Below are positions 55,716-64,000 of a stretch of 64,000 nt of DNA, piece after piece. Position numbers and translations under genes: made by a program. Under the pieces are notes generated by a model. That model was not told where the DNA came from, did no database searches, and saw only the letters and a list, made by a program, of their open reading frames with translations. The stretch is from the NCBI RefSeq assembly GCF_039649665.1, contig NZ_JBDJAW010000011.1, positions 1 through 64,000 on the forward strand, read 5' to 3'. Each line of letters begins with the position of its first letter. Position 1 is the stretch's first letter. This DNA is from Microbispora sp. ZYX-F-249 (GTDB lineage: Bacteria; Actinomycetota; Actinomycetes; Streptosporangiales; Streptosporangiaceae).

Positions 55716-57212
55716 GTGTCGCGAGGGGTGTCGGCGCGGAGGATCTGGCCGGTCATGGCGGCGGCGGTGGCCGGGCTCGGCGCGGTGGCGGCGACCGCCG
55801 GCTGCGGCGGCGCGCGGGTCGCCCCCGAGGAGTACGCCTCCGCCACGCCGTCACCGTCCTGGAAGGCGTGCGAGGAGACCGCCTCCTCCTCCGGCTTCGA
55901 GTGCGCCACGCTCCAGGTGCCGCTCGACTACGCCAAGCCCGAGGGCAGGAAGATCGGTATCGCCCTGGTCCGGCTGCGGGCCACCGACCAGAGCCGGCGC
56001 ATCGGCTCCCTGGTCTTCAACTTCGGGGGTCCCGGCGGCTCCGGCGTCACGACGCTCATGAACGCGGCCCACGCGTTCTCCACGTTGAACACCCGCTACG
56101 ACCTCGTCAGCTTCGACCCGCGCGGAGTGGAACGCAGCAGCGGCATCCGCTGTCTCAGCGGCCCGCAGATGGACCAGTACATGAGCAGGGAGCCGAGCGA
56201 GAACGCCGCGGCCGAGACCAAGCTCGTCACCGGATTCGCGCAGGGATGCGAGCGCAACGCGGGCTGGATCCTGCCCTATGTCGGCACCGTCAACGCGGCA
56301 CGCGACATGGAGACGCTGCGGGCGGCCCTCGGCGAACCGCGCCTCGACTACCTGGGCTTCTCCTACGGCACCCACCTCGGCGCGGTGTACGCCACGCAGT
56401 TCCCGAAAAAGGTGGGGCGGATGGTGCTCGACTCCGCCGTCGACCCCTCGATCGGCATGCTCGAGATGGCCAAGACCCAGGCCCTCGGCTTCCAGAAGGC
56501 GTACGAGGACTACCTGGCCGACTGCGCCAAGACGCGGACGAGCTGCCCGCTGGGCGCCGACCCCGCCGCCGCCAACGCCACCGTGCTGCGGCTCCTCGAC
56601 ACCCTGTCCCGCACGCCGGGGAAGGTGGGCTCGCGCACGGTCACCGAGGACGTGGCCCGGGCCGGCATCACCCAGGCGCTCTACAGCAGGCTCACCTGGC
56701 CGCTGCTGACCGAGGCCCTGGACGAGGGCCGGAAGGGCAGGCTCGACGGCCTGCTCGCGCTGGCCGACCAGTACGCCGGGCGGCAGCCGGACGGCACCTA
56801 CTCGACGCTGCAGTTCTCGCTGCCGTCGGTGCTGTGCGTCGACAGCACCGACCGGCCCACGGTCGCCCAGGCCGAGGAGCTGGCCCGGCGGCTGGAGAAG
56901 CGGAGCCCGATCTTCGCCTCGACCGCGATCAGCGCGGGGTCGTGCAGCGTCTGGCCGGTGCGCGGGGACGACGCCGCCAGGCACGTCGACGCCACCGGGT
57001 CCAATCCCATCCTGGTGGTCGGCGTGACGAACGACCCGGCCACGCCGTACCAGTGGGCGCCGCGGCTGGCCGAACAGCTGCGCACCGGCGTGCTGCTGAC
57101 GCTGAACGGCGAGGGACACGGCGCGTACGGCCAGAGCAGGTGCATCGACGACAAGGTCGACGCGTTCCTGCTGGAGGGGAAGGTCCCGGCCAACGGAACG
57201 CGCTGCGACTGA
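55716..57212 (+). CDS. Secreted TAP-like alpha/beta hydrolase
   Basis: A 498-residue exported hydrolase of the tripeptidyl-aminopeptidase type (S33). The signal peptide or lipoprotein signal ends AATAGC near residue 30. FNFGGPGGSGV is the oxyanion motif, and GFSYGTHLGAVYA holds the nucleophile Ser near residue 216. The Asp is probably in VVGVTNDPATPYQWA and the His in GEGHGAYG. The C-terminal TAP-like domain includes LARRLEKRS and the CSVWPV segment. GTG start with GAGGGG. The upstream DasR-like sites suggest a link to aminosugar control, which is inference. A perfect palindrome follows. Confidence 0.9.
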   Translation: MSRGVSARRIWPVMAAAVAGLGAVAATAGCGGARVAPEEYASATPSPSWKACEETASSSGFECATLQVPLDYAKPEGRKIGIALVRLRATDQSRRIGSLVFNFGGPGGSGVTTLMNAAHAFSTLNTRYDLVSFDPRGVERSSGIRCLSGPQMDQYMSREPSENAAAETKLVTGFAQGCERNAGWILPYVGTVNAARDMETLRAALGEPRLDYLGFSYGTHLGAVYATQFPKKVGRMVLDSAVDPSIGMLEMAKTQALGFQKAYEDYLADCAKTRTSCPLGADPAAANATVLRLLDTLSRTPGKVGSRTVTEDVARAGITQALYSRLTWPLLTEALDEGRKGRLDGLLALADQYAGRQPDGTYSTLQFSLPSVLCVDSTDRPTVAQAEELARRLEKRSPIFASTAISAGSCSVWPVRGDDAARHVDATGSNPILVVGVTNDPATPYQWAPRLAEQLRTGVLLTLNGEGHGAYGQSRCIDDKVDAFLLEGKVPANGTRCD

Positions 57213-57363
57213 GCGCGCTCCCGGCCGGGTCGTCCGTCCGCGGCCGCGCAGGGCCTCGACCTCCGGCAGCCCGGTGGGGTGGCCGCTGCGCGTTCCCCGC
57301 GTCCCGGGACGAGCGCTCCGGTTCCCGCCCTCACCCGCACCGCCGCTGACACCACCCGGCACC

Positions 57364-57411
57364 ACGCCGACAGCACCGCCTGGTGACACGCCGACAGCAC
57401 CGCCCGGTGAC
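57364..57411. repeat. 24-bp tandem duplication
   Basis: Two adjacent 24-bp copies (starting ACGCCGACAGCACCGCC) differing at one base, in the spacer between the hydrolase and glyS. A diverged third copy precedes them. Confidence 0.85.
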
Positions 57412-57419
57412 AGCGCAAA

Positions 57420-57449
57420 GCGCCTGTCCGGAAATTTCCGGACAGGCGC
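57420..57449. terminator. Perfect palindromic terminator
   Basis: A 30-base perfect palindrome, GCGCCTGTCCGGAAA followed by its reverse complement, between convergent genes. It folds into a hairpin of at least 12 bp with an AAATTT-type loop. Confidence 0.85.
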
Positions 57450-57463
57450 CTTGTCGTGGTGAT

Positions 57464-58849
<1,386 letters not shown>

Positions 58850-59012
58850 CAGTGGAACTCCATCCGGCTGGGTGTCGGCGTTGAGATCGGGGTCAGCGGT
58901 GCGCTGATCGCTGAGGCGGGCGGACCGGCCGGTTGCCTGCCTGCGGCGGCGGGATGTCCGGCCACCTGCCCGGATCTGGGCTCAAGCTTAGGGGAATCCG
59001 GCGCCCCCGCGC

Positions 59013-59342
59013 TCAAGCCTTGCCCGGGGTGCCCGCGTTCGCCTCCTCGCCGGGGAGCGCGTAGACGCCTTCGAAGGCGCCGGGCTCGTTGATCATAAGG
59101 GTCATCAGCGGATACATGACCATTCGCGCCGCCGACAGGGCGCGGCGGTAGTAGCCCGCGCCCTCCCACTCGCTGACCACGGCCCACAGGGCCGGCTCGT
59201 CCACCGACCTGCCGATCTGCCCGCGCAGGTATCCCGGCTGCGCGGCCAGCAGGTCGAGGATGGCGCGCGCCTGGGCGGCGAACTCGTCGGCGCGGGCGCC
59301 CGGCACCGAGTAACGGATCACGGCGAGCATGCCGCCCAGCAT
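59013..59342 (-). CDS. Antibiotic biosynthesis monooxygenase-domain protein
   Basis: A 109-residue ABM-fold protein: MLAVIRYSVPGARADEFAAQ at the start, LLAAQPGYLRGQIGRSVDEP in the middle, then LWAVVSEWEGAGYYRRALSA, the usual ABM pattern of conserved Trp/Glu residues. Small ABM proteins are heme-degrading or quinol-type oxygenases; the role here is unknown. ATG 59342 is chosen over ATG 59330 because GGGAGG lies six bases upstream. Confidence 0.85.
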   Translation of the reverse strand: MLGGMLAVIRYSVPGARADEFAAQARAILDLLAAQPGYLRGQIGRSVDEPALWAVVSEWEGAGYYRRALSAARMVMYPLMTLMINEPGAFEGVYALPGEEANAGTPGKA

Positions 59343-59549
59343 GCCACCCCTCCCGTACGCCCCGCCGGGAGGGGGCGACGCGGGCGGAAAGGCCACAGCG
59401 GGCGACATGACCGGGCACTCTCCGGAGGGATCGGCACTGAGCGCCCCTCCCGCCGACCGCTCCGCCACGAGCTCCTCCTCGCGATGCACCACCCTGGACA
59501 CCGCTCCTTCCGGGCGAACTTCGGCGGTCGCGGCACTAGGCTCGAACGC

Positions 59550-59972
59550 GTGGGAAGCGAAACCGAACCGCCGCGCCGTCAGGTGCCGGCGCATCCTCTG
59601 GCGAGGAAGCCCCCCGCCGGGGCGAACGCGGCGTCCCCGCGGGCGCGGCGGCCGCTGCCGCCGGGCGAGCAGTTCTTCACGCCCGGCGCGACCGGGCTGC
59701 GCGCGGCGGTCGAGCGCAGGAGCGCCGCGTCGCTGGTCTTCCTGTTCCAGCAGCCCCGATGGCTGGCCCCGCTGGTGATGGTGGCCCTGCTGATCGCCGG
59801 ACTGGTGGTGCCCGACTGGCGGGGCGGCGTGGCCGTGCTGCCGGTGCTCGCGTTCATCGCCTGGCTGGCCTACCTGTCGTGGCCGTCGCTGCGTCCGGTG
59901 GGCCGGTTGCTGCGGGTGGCGGTCGGGACGTTCCTGGTTCTCCTCGCCGCCACACGTTTCGGACTGATCTGA
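59550..59972 (+). CDS. DUF6703-like small membrane protein
   Basis: About 140 residues, starting with GTG (VGSETEPPRRQVPAHP) and ending in three hydrophobic segments (WLAPLVMVALLIAGLVV; VAVLPVLAFIAWLAYL; VAVGTFLVLLAATRFGLI). The N-terminal half is a proline/arginine-rich soluble part with LPPGEQFFTPGATGLRAAVE. It sits directly before zur, as is usual in actinomycetes. There is no ribosome site; TAGGCT at 59537-59542 is seven bases before the GTG, so the transcript is probably leaderless. Confidence 0.8.
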   Translation: MGSETEPPRRQVPAHPLARKPPAGANAASPRARRPLPPGEQFFTPGATGLRAAVERRSAASLVFLFQQPRWLAPLVMVALLIAGLVVPDWRGGVAVLPVLAFIAWLAYLSWPSLRPVGRLLRVAVGTFLVLLAATRFGLI

Positions 59973-60027
59973 CGCGAACCGGCCTAACCTGATAGGTCGT
60001 AGGGCGAAGCCGTACACAGGAGTCCTG

Positions 60028-60441
60028 ATGACGAAGAGCCGCGACGCCGTCCACGAGATACTCCGGCAGAGCCGGGGGTTCCGCAGCGCCCAGGACGTGT
60101 TCGCCGAGATGCGCGCGGTCGGCTCGAAGATCGGCCTGACGACCGTGTACCGGGCGCTCCAGTCCCTTTCCGACTCCGGCCGGGTCGACGTGCTGCGCAC
60201 CGACGAGGGCGAGTCGGTCTACCGGGCCTGTCAGACCGACACCCATCACCACCACCTGGTGTGCCGTGTGTGCGGTCGTACGATCGAGGTCGCCGGGCCG
60301 GACGTGGAGCGCTGGGCCGAGGTCGTCGGCGCCGAGCACGGCTTCATCGACGTGACGCACACCGTCGAGGTCTTCGGCACCTGCTCCTCGTGCGCGCAGT
60401 CCTGTGGGGAGTCGTCGGAAGAGGCGGCGGGAAAGGGCTGA
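60028..60441 (+). CDS. zur: Fur-family zinc uptake regulator Zur
   Basis: A 137-residue metalloregulator. The winged-helix DNA-binding part is at residues 10-75 (FRSAQDVFAEMRAVGSKIGL; TTVYRALQSLSDSGRVDVL). The metal-binding part has THHHHLVCRVCGRTIEV (His cluster and first Cys pair) and TCSSCAQSC (second Cys pair). In actinomycetes this context and the HHHHLVCR pattern fit Zur rather than Fur. Represses zinc uptake genes. Ribosome site CAGGAG before the ATG. Confidence 0.93.
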   Translation: MTKSRDAVHEILRQSRGFRSAQDVFAEMRAVGSKIGLTTVYRALQSLSDSGRVDVLRTDEGESVYRACQTDTHHHHLVCRVCGRTIEVAGPDVERWAEVVGAEHGFIDVTHTVEVFGTCSSCAQSCGESSEEAAGKG

Positions 60442-60503
60442 CCCCGCCCCGCGCGGGCCCGTCGAGAGGTACGCTGCCTGCGCCGCGACATGAGGGAGAT
60501 GGC

Positions 60504-61052
60504 GTGCCGTTCAGCCATGACATGGTGTACTCGCTGGCGACGGTGGTGGACCTCATCAACACCGGCACCGGCGAACGCGACGGGCTGGCCGAGGTCGGCG
60601 ACCTGGAGGAGTTCGTCCGCAGGCGGGAGGTCAGCGGTGTCGGGGCGCTGACCCGGCGCGACCTCGCCGAGGTCCGGGACCTGCGCGAGGAGTTCCACGC
60701 CGTGTTCACCGCGCCGGACCAGCCGACGGCGGTCGGCCTGCTCAACACGCTGCTGCGGCGCACCAGCATCACGCCGAGCCTGACCGAGCACGACGGCCAT
60801 GCCCTCCACGTGCACTACTTCGCGCCGGACGCGTCGGTCGCCGAGCACCTGGCCGCCGACTGCGGCGTCGCGCTCGCCCACGTGCTCGTGGAGAACGAGC
60901 GGGACCGCCTGCGCACGTGCGCCGCCCCCGACTGCGCGCACGTCTTCGTGGACGAGTCGCGGAACCGCTCCCGGGTCTACTGCGACAGCCGCACCTGCGG
61001 GAACCGGATGCACGTGGCGGCGTACCGGGCCCGCCGCCGCGACGCCTCCTGA
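60504..61052 (+). CDS. CGNR zinc-finger (ABATE-domain) protein
   Basis: A 182-residue protein. Residues 1-130 form the stress-induced ABATE domain (MVYSLATVVDLINTGTGERD; LTRRDLAEVRDLREEFHAVF). The C-terminal CGNR zinc finger runs from CAAPDCAHVFVDESR to YCDSRTCGNRMHVAAYRARR. Members are thought to be transcription regulators. GTG 60504 has GGGAGA just upstream; the frame is open further back but overlaps zur. It ends two bases from the convergent uppS. Confidence 0.9.
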   Translation: MPFSHDMVYSLATVVDLINTGTGERDGLAEVGDLEEFVRRREVSGVGALTRRDLAEVRDLREEFHAVFTAPDQPTAVGLLNTLLRRTSITPSLTEHDGHALHVHYFAPDASVAEHLAADCGVALAHVLVENERDRLRTCAAPDCAHVFVDESRNRSRVYCDSRTCGNRMHVAAYRARRRDAS

Positions 61053-61053
61053 G

Positions 61054-61839
61054 TCAGGACGCCTCGCCGGGGACGGCGTTGGGCACCGCGCCGCCGTACC
61101 TGCGGTCGCGCTTGGCGTAGATCTCGCACGCCTGCCACAGGTCCCGGCGGTCGAAGTCGGGCCACAGCTGGTTGAGGAAGACCATCTCGGCGTACGCGGA
61201 CTGCCAGAGCAGGAAGTTGGAGGTGCGCTGCTCGCCGGAGGAGCGCAGGAACAGGTCCACGTCGGGAATCTCGGGCTCGTCCAGGTAGCGGGCGAAGGTC
61301 TTCTCCGAGACCTTGTCGGCCTTGACCCGGCCGGCGGCGATGTCGCGGGCGAGCTTCACGGCCGCGTCCACGATCTCCGCGCGGCCGCCGTAGTTCACAC
61401 AGAACTGCAGGGTCAGCGTGCTGTTGCCGACCGTCATCCGCTCGGCGTCCTCGAGCTCGTTGATGACGCTCTTCCACAGCCGCCCGGGACGTCCCGCCCA
61501 GCGCACCCGCACGCCCATCGCGTGGAGCTGGTCGCGCCGCCTGCGGATCACGTCGCGGTTGAACCCCATGAGGAAGCGCACCTCGTCGGGCGAGCGCTTC
61601 CAGTTCTCCGTGGAGAAGGCGTACGCCGACAGGTAGGGGATGCCGAGCTCGATGGCGCCCTCGATGACGTCGAACAGCGACGCCTCGCCCATCTTGTGCC
61701 CCTCGGTCCTGGGCAGCCCGCGCGCCTTGGCCCAGCGGCCGTTGCCGTCCATGACGATCGCCACATGTCGCGGCAGCAGGGCGCGCGGGATGGCGGGCGC
61801 GGTGGCCCCGGACGGGTGCGGAGTAGGAGGACGGACCAT
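61054..61839 (-). CDS. uppS: Undecaprenyl diphosphate synthase
   Basis: A 261-residue cis-prenyltransferase. The active-site region is [20 protein letters not shown] (Asp of MDGNGRW) followed by [19 protein letters not shown], and [20 protein letters not shown] is the second conserved block. PELVD-type residues near the C-terminus bind IPP ([12 protein letters not shown]). Makes the lipid carrier for peptidoglycan. ATG start with GTAGGAGG upstream, in an operon with recO. Confidence 0.96.
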   Translation of the reverse strand: MVRPPTPHPSGATAPAIPRALLPRHVAIVMDGNGRWAKARGLPRTEGHKMGEASLFDVIEGAIELGIPYLSAYAFSTENWKRSPDEVRFLMGFNRDVIRRRRDQLHAMGVRVRWAGRPGRLWKSVINELEDAERMTVGNSTLTLQFCVNYGGRAEIVDAAVKLARDIAAGRVKADKVSEKTFARYLDEPEIPDVDLFLRSSGEQRTSNFLLWQSAYAEMVFLNQLWPDFDRRDLWQACEIYAKRDRRYGGAVPNAVPGEAS

Positions 61840-61869
61840 GTTCCGAGGGTATTGCGTCCGGACCCGTCC

Positions 61870-62667
61870 TCAGACGCGGAAGACGTGAGGATCGTGTGCG
61901 GGTTCCGCTGGATCCCGTGCGGCTTCCGCCTGGCCCGGCCACTCGCGTTCGACGTGCCGCAGCGAGCGGATGCCGTGCTCCAGGTGCCACTGCAGGTACG
62001 CGGCGACCAGGCCGCTGCACTCGGCGCGGTGCCGGGACTCGGAGGCGTCGGCGGCCGCCCAGTCGCCGCGCAGCAGGGCGATCATCAGCGCGATCGTCTC
62101 CGCGGCGGGCACCGCGGCGCCGGCCGGGCGGCAGGCGCCGCACACCACGCCGCCGGCGACGATGGCGAAGGCGCGCACGGCCTCGGCTCCGCAGCGCGCG
62201 CACTCCGACAGCGCGGGGGCGTAGCCCGCCACGGCGAGTGAGCGCAGGAAGAACGCGTCGAGCACCAGCCGGGCCTCGTGGCCGCCCTCGGCGAGCGTGC
62301 GCAGGCCGCCGACCAGCAGCAGGAACTGGCGCAGCGCCGGCTCCTTCTCCCCCACCGTCAGCCGGTCGGCCGTCTCCAGCATCGCGCTTCCCGCGGTGTA
62401 CCTGGCGTAGTCGGCCACGATCGCCTCGCCGTACGGGTGCAGGGTCTCGACCTGGGTGATCACGTCGAGCGACCTGCCGCTGTGGAGTTGCAGGTCGACG
62501 TGGGAGAACGGCTCCAGCCGCGCGCCGAAGCGCGACATGGTCCTGCGCACGCCCTTGGCCACGCCGCGGACCTTGCCGGTGCGCCGGGTGAGGATGGTGA
62601 TGATGCGGTCGGCCTCACCCAGTTTCTGGGTGCGCAGCACGACGCCCTCGTCCCGGTAGAGGCTCAC
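61870..62667 (-). CDS. recO: DNA repair protein RecO
   Basis: A 265-residue RecO. The N-terminal OB-fold starts VSLYRDEGVVLRTQKLGEAD with IITILTRRTGKVRGVAKGVR; the helical middle includes QFLLLVGGLRTLAEGG. A zinc-finger CARCGAEAV (first pair) and GGVVCGACRP (second pair) are present. Functions in RecF-pathway recombination. GTG start with a GGCGGGG stretch. It precedes uppS by 30 bases, the usual order in actinomycetes. Confidence 0.95.
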   Translation of the reverse strand: MSLYRDEGVVLRTQKLGEADRIITILTRRTGKVRGVAKGVRRTMSRFGARLEPFSHVDLQLHSGRSLDVITQVETLHPYGEAIVADYARYTAGSAMLETADRLTVGEKEPALRQFLLLVGGLRTLAEGGHEARLVLDAFFLRSLAVAGYAPALSECARCGAEAVRAFAIVAGGVVCGACRPAGAAVPAAETIALMIALLRGDWAAADASESRHRAECSGLVAAYLQWHLEHGIRSLRHVEREWPGQAEAARDPAEPAHDPHVFRV

Positions 62668-62935
62668 CCCGCCATGGTAGGGGCGCGTGCGAGCGCCCGC
62701 CCCGCCGGCGCGGACGATCACCCCACCGAGGGGCCACGAATGGTGAAAATTCGGTAATGATCCGGCGACGATGCTCGGGGACGAACCCTCTCCAAGCTGT
62801 ACATCCGGGGGCCGTACGGTAAACCTGGGATGCATCGGCTCAACCGAAAGGTCACTAAGCTTTGGCTTCCGGCGGATCTCCCCGCGCCGGTCAAGCCTGA
62901 GGGCCTGATCTCCCCCCGTTGCGTGAAAGGTTGCC

Positions 62936-64000
62936 ATGACCCGCGTGGTCCTGCTGGGCGCCCCGCCCGGCCCGATCAGTCCCCCGCCGCCCGGCGGACA
63001 GCCCGCCCTGCCCGCGGACATCACGCTCAAATCGCTGCCCGGGGCCCCCTCCGCGTACGACAGGCTGCTCGCACAGGCCGCCGTCATGGACCCCGAGCCG
63101 ACGACGATCGCCCGGCCGGGGGACGCCGCCGCCTACCGCAGGCCGTACGGCCGGGTGGTGGAGAGCCCCGACGTCGCCGGCGACCTGCGCGCCCTGGCCG
63201 ACGCGGTCGAGGGCGGCGAGGACAACCTGCTGATCCTGCCGGCCGACTCGCTGCTCCACGACGAGCTGATCTACCAGATCACCAAGGCCAAGCGGGGCGC
63301 GATCGCGCTGGTCGCCCGCGAGCAGCGCGAGGAGGGCGGCGAGCAGGACGAGAACGCGGCCACCGAGCTCGTGCCCATCGAGGAGGCGGAGCCCGAGATC
63401 GGCCGGAAGGTCGTCGAGGGGCTGCCTCTGCGCACCCGCATCGGCCGCAGCCGGATCATCTCGGTCGGCACCGCCTACCATGCCGTGACCCGCCCGAACG
63501 CCGTGCTGCTCGGGCCGCTCCACCTCCACCAGCGGCACCTGCAGACCCTCGCCGAGGTCGCCCGCGAGCTCGCGGACATGGCCCACCTGTTCGGCCCCGA
63601 GGACGACGTGACCGAGCTCCTCGTGCTCGGCCTCGTCCGGCGCGGCGTGTCGGTGGGCCGGCGCGGCCGGCGCGACCTGTTCTTCCGCCGCATCCGCAGC
63701 CAGGCCGAGGCCGACGAGGCGCTGACGGAGATGGCGGGCTTCGACGAGGACCGGGCCCGGCTGAACAACGCCGTGAAGGGCGCCGACGGTTTCTTCACCA
63801 CGTTCTTCGTCAGCACCTACTCGCGCTTCATCGCCCGCTGGGCGGCCCGCCGGGGGCTCACGCCCAACCAGGTGACGCTGATCTCGATCGCCCTCGGCCT
63901 GCTGTCGGCCGGCGCGTTCGCCACCGGCACCCGCTGGGGGGCGGTGGCCGGCGCGGTGCTCATCTACTTCGCGTTCGTCTTCGACTGCGTCGACGGCCAG
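62936..64000 (+). CDS. CDP-alcohol phosphatidyltransferase family protein (3' truncated)
   Basis: The open frame of at least 355 codons runs off the window edge. Residues 1-270 form a cytoplasmic domain with nucleotidyltransferase-like character (LILPADSLLHDELIYQITKA; AIALVAREQREEGGE; LRTRIGRSRIISVGTAYHAV; GLVRRGVSVGRRGRRD). Residues from about 285 begin the membrane domain: FFTTFFVSTYSRFIARWAAR, then GLTPNQVTLISIALGLLSAG, and FVFDCVDGQ, which is the start of the CDP-alcohol transferase motif DGxxAR. Such fusions are common in actinobacteria; the product lipid is unknown. Starts with ATG after GAAAGG. Confidence 0.9.
   Translation, partial: MTRVVLLGAPPGPISPPPPGGQPALPADITLKSLPGAPSAYDRLLAQAAVMDPEPTTIARPGDAAAYRRPYGRVVESPDVAGDLRALADAVEGGEDNLLILPADSLLHDELIYQITKAKRGAIALVAREQREEGGEQDENAATELVPIEEAEPEIGRKVVEGLPLRTRIGRSRIISVGTAYHAVTRPNAVLLGPLHLHQRHLQTLAEVARELADMAHLFGPEDDVTELLVLGLVRRGVSVGRRGRRDLFFRRIRSQAEADEALTEMAGFDEDRARLNNAVKGADGFFTTFFVSTYSRFIARWAARRGLTPNQVTLISIALGLLSAGAFATGTRWGAVAGAVLIYFAFVFDCVDGQ

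Overview
This window is high-GC actinomycete DNA, roughly 70% GC by eye. It has frequent GTG starts, ATGA and GTGA start/stop overlaps, a HrdB-type sigma factor, a dimeric glycyl-tRNA synthetase and a mycothiol-enzyme-like (DinB fold) protein. Gene style and order suggest the Streptosporangiales, but that is inference and no species can be named. No phage, integrase, IS element, rRNA operon, CRISPR array or large PKS/NRPS cluster is visible.

Layout. 1-13.4 kb is accessory DNA. It carries the end of a GNAT-type acyltransferase, a hypothetical protein, an alpha/beta hydrolase, a small secreted protein built of 30-bp repeats, a methyltransferase, a DinB-fold protein preceded by two coupled micro-ORFs, a CynX-like exporter, a secreted discoidin-metalloprotease, a secreted S15 peptidase, an unrecognised protein with a 5-residue repeat, an azoreductase and an ECF sigma factor. 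13.4-18.9 kb is a polyol PTS operon: DeoR regulator, PfkB kinase, mannitol-type EIIC, EIIB and EIIA as separate chains, a zinc polyol-phosphate dehydrogenase and HPr. A strong promoter precedes the regulator and a 33-bp tandem repeat lies inside the operon. 19-24.4 kb holds an AraC regulator with a VOC protein, catalase, galactokinase and an enoyl-CoA hydratase.

24.4-29.2 kb holds a bacterial nitric oxide synthase oxygenase directly downstream of a TPR Ser/Thr kinase, a gene remnant with its own terminator, and a three-ORF cassette of unknown function starting with a lipoprotein. 29.3-39.6 kb is a defence island on the minus strand: hsdM, hsdS, a decayed PIN toxin locus, two unrecognised small ORFs, an intact antitoxin/PIN-toxin pair, hsdR and a YgjP-like metallopeptidase coupled to hsdR. 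The hsdS region is visibly lower in GC.

40-64 kb is mostly housekeeping: tRNA-Asn, principal sigma factor, dnaG, dgt, pyruvate phosphate dikinase, glyS, zur, uppS, recO and the start of a CDP-alcohol phosphatidyltransferase. Interspersed are secreted proteins: an M23-fold lipoprotein, an M14 carboxypeptidase and a TAP-type hydrolase whose upstream region has two DasR-like operator sequences. Perfect GC-rich hairpins follow several genes (catalase, sigma factor, tRNA-Asn, MmcQ-like protein, TAP-type hydrolase).

The least explained items are the secreted repeat protein, which stays open in several frames; the lipoprotein cassette at 27.8-29.2 kb; the toxin-antitoxin loci inside the restriction system; and the minisatellites of different period between and within genes.
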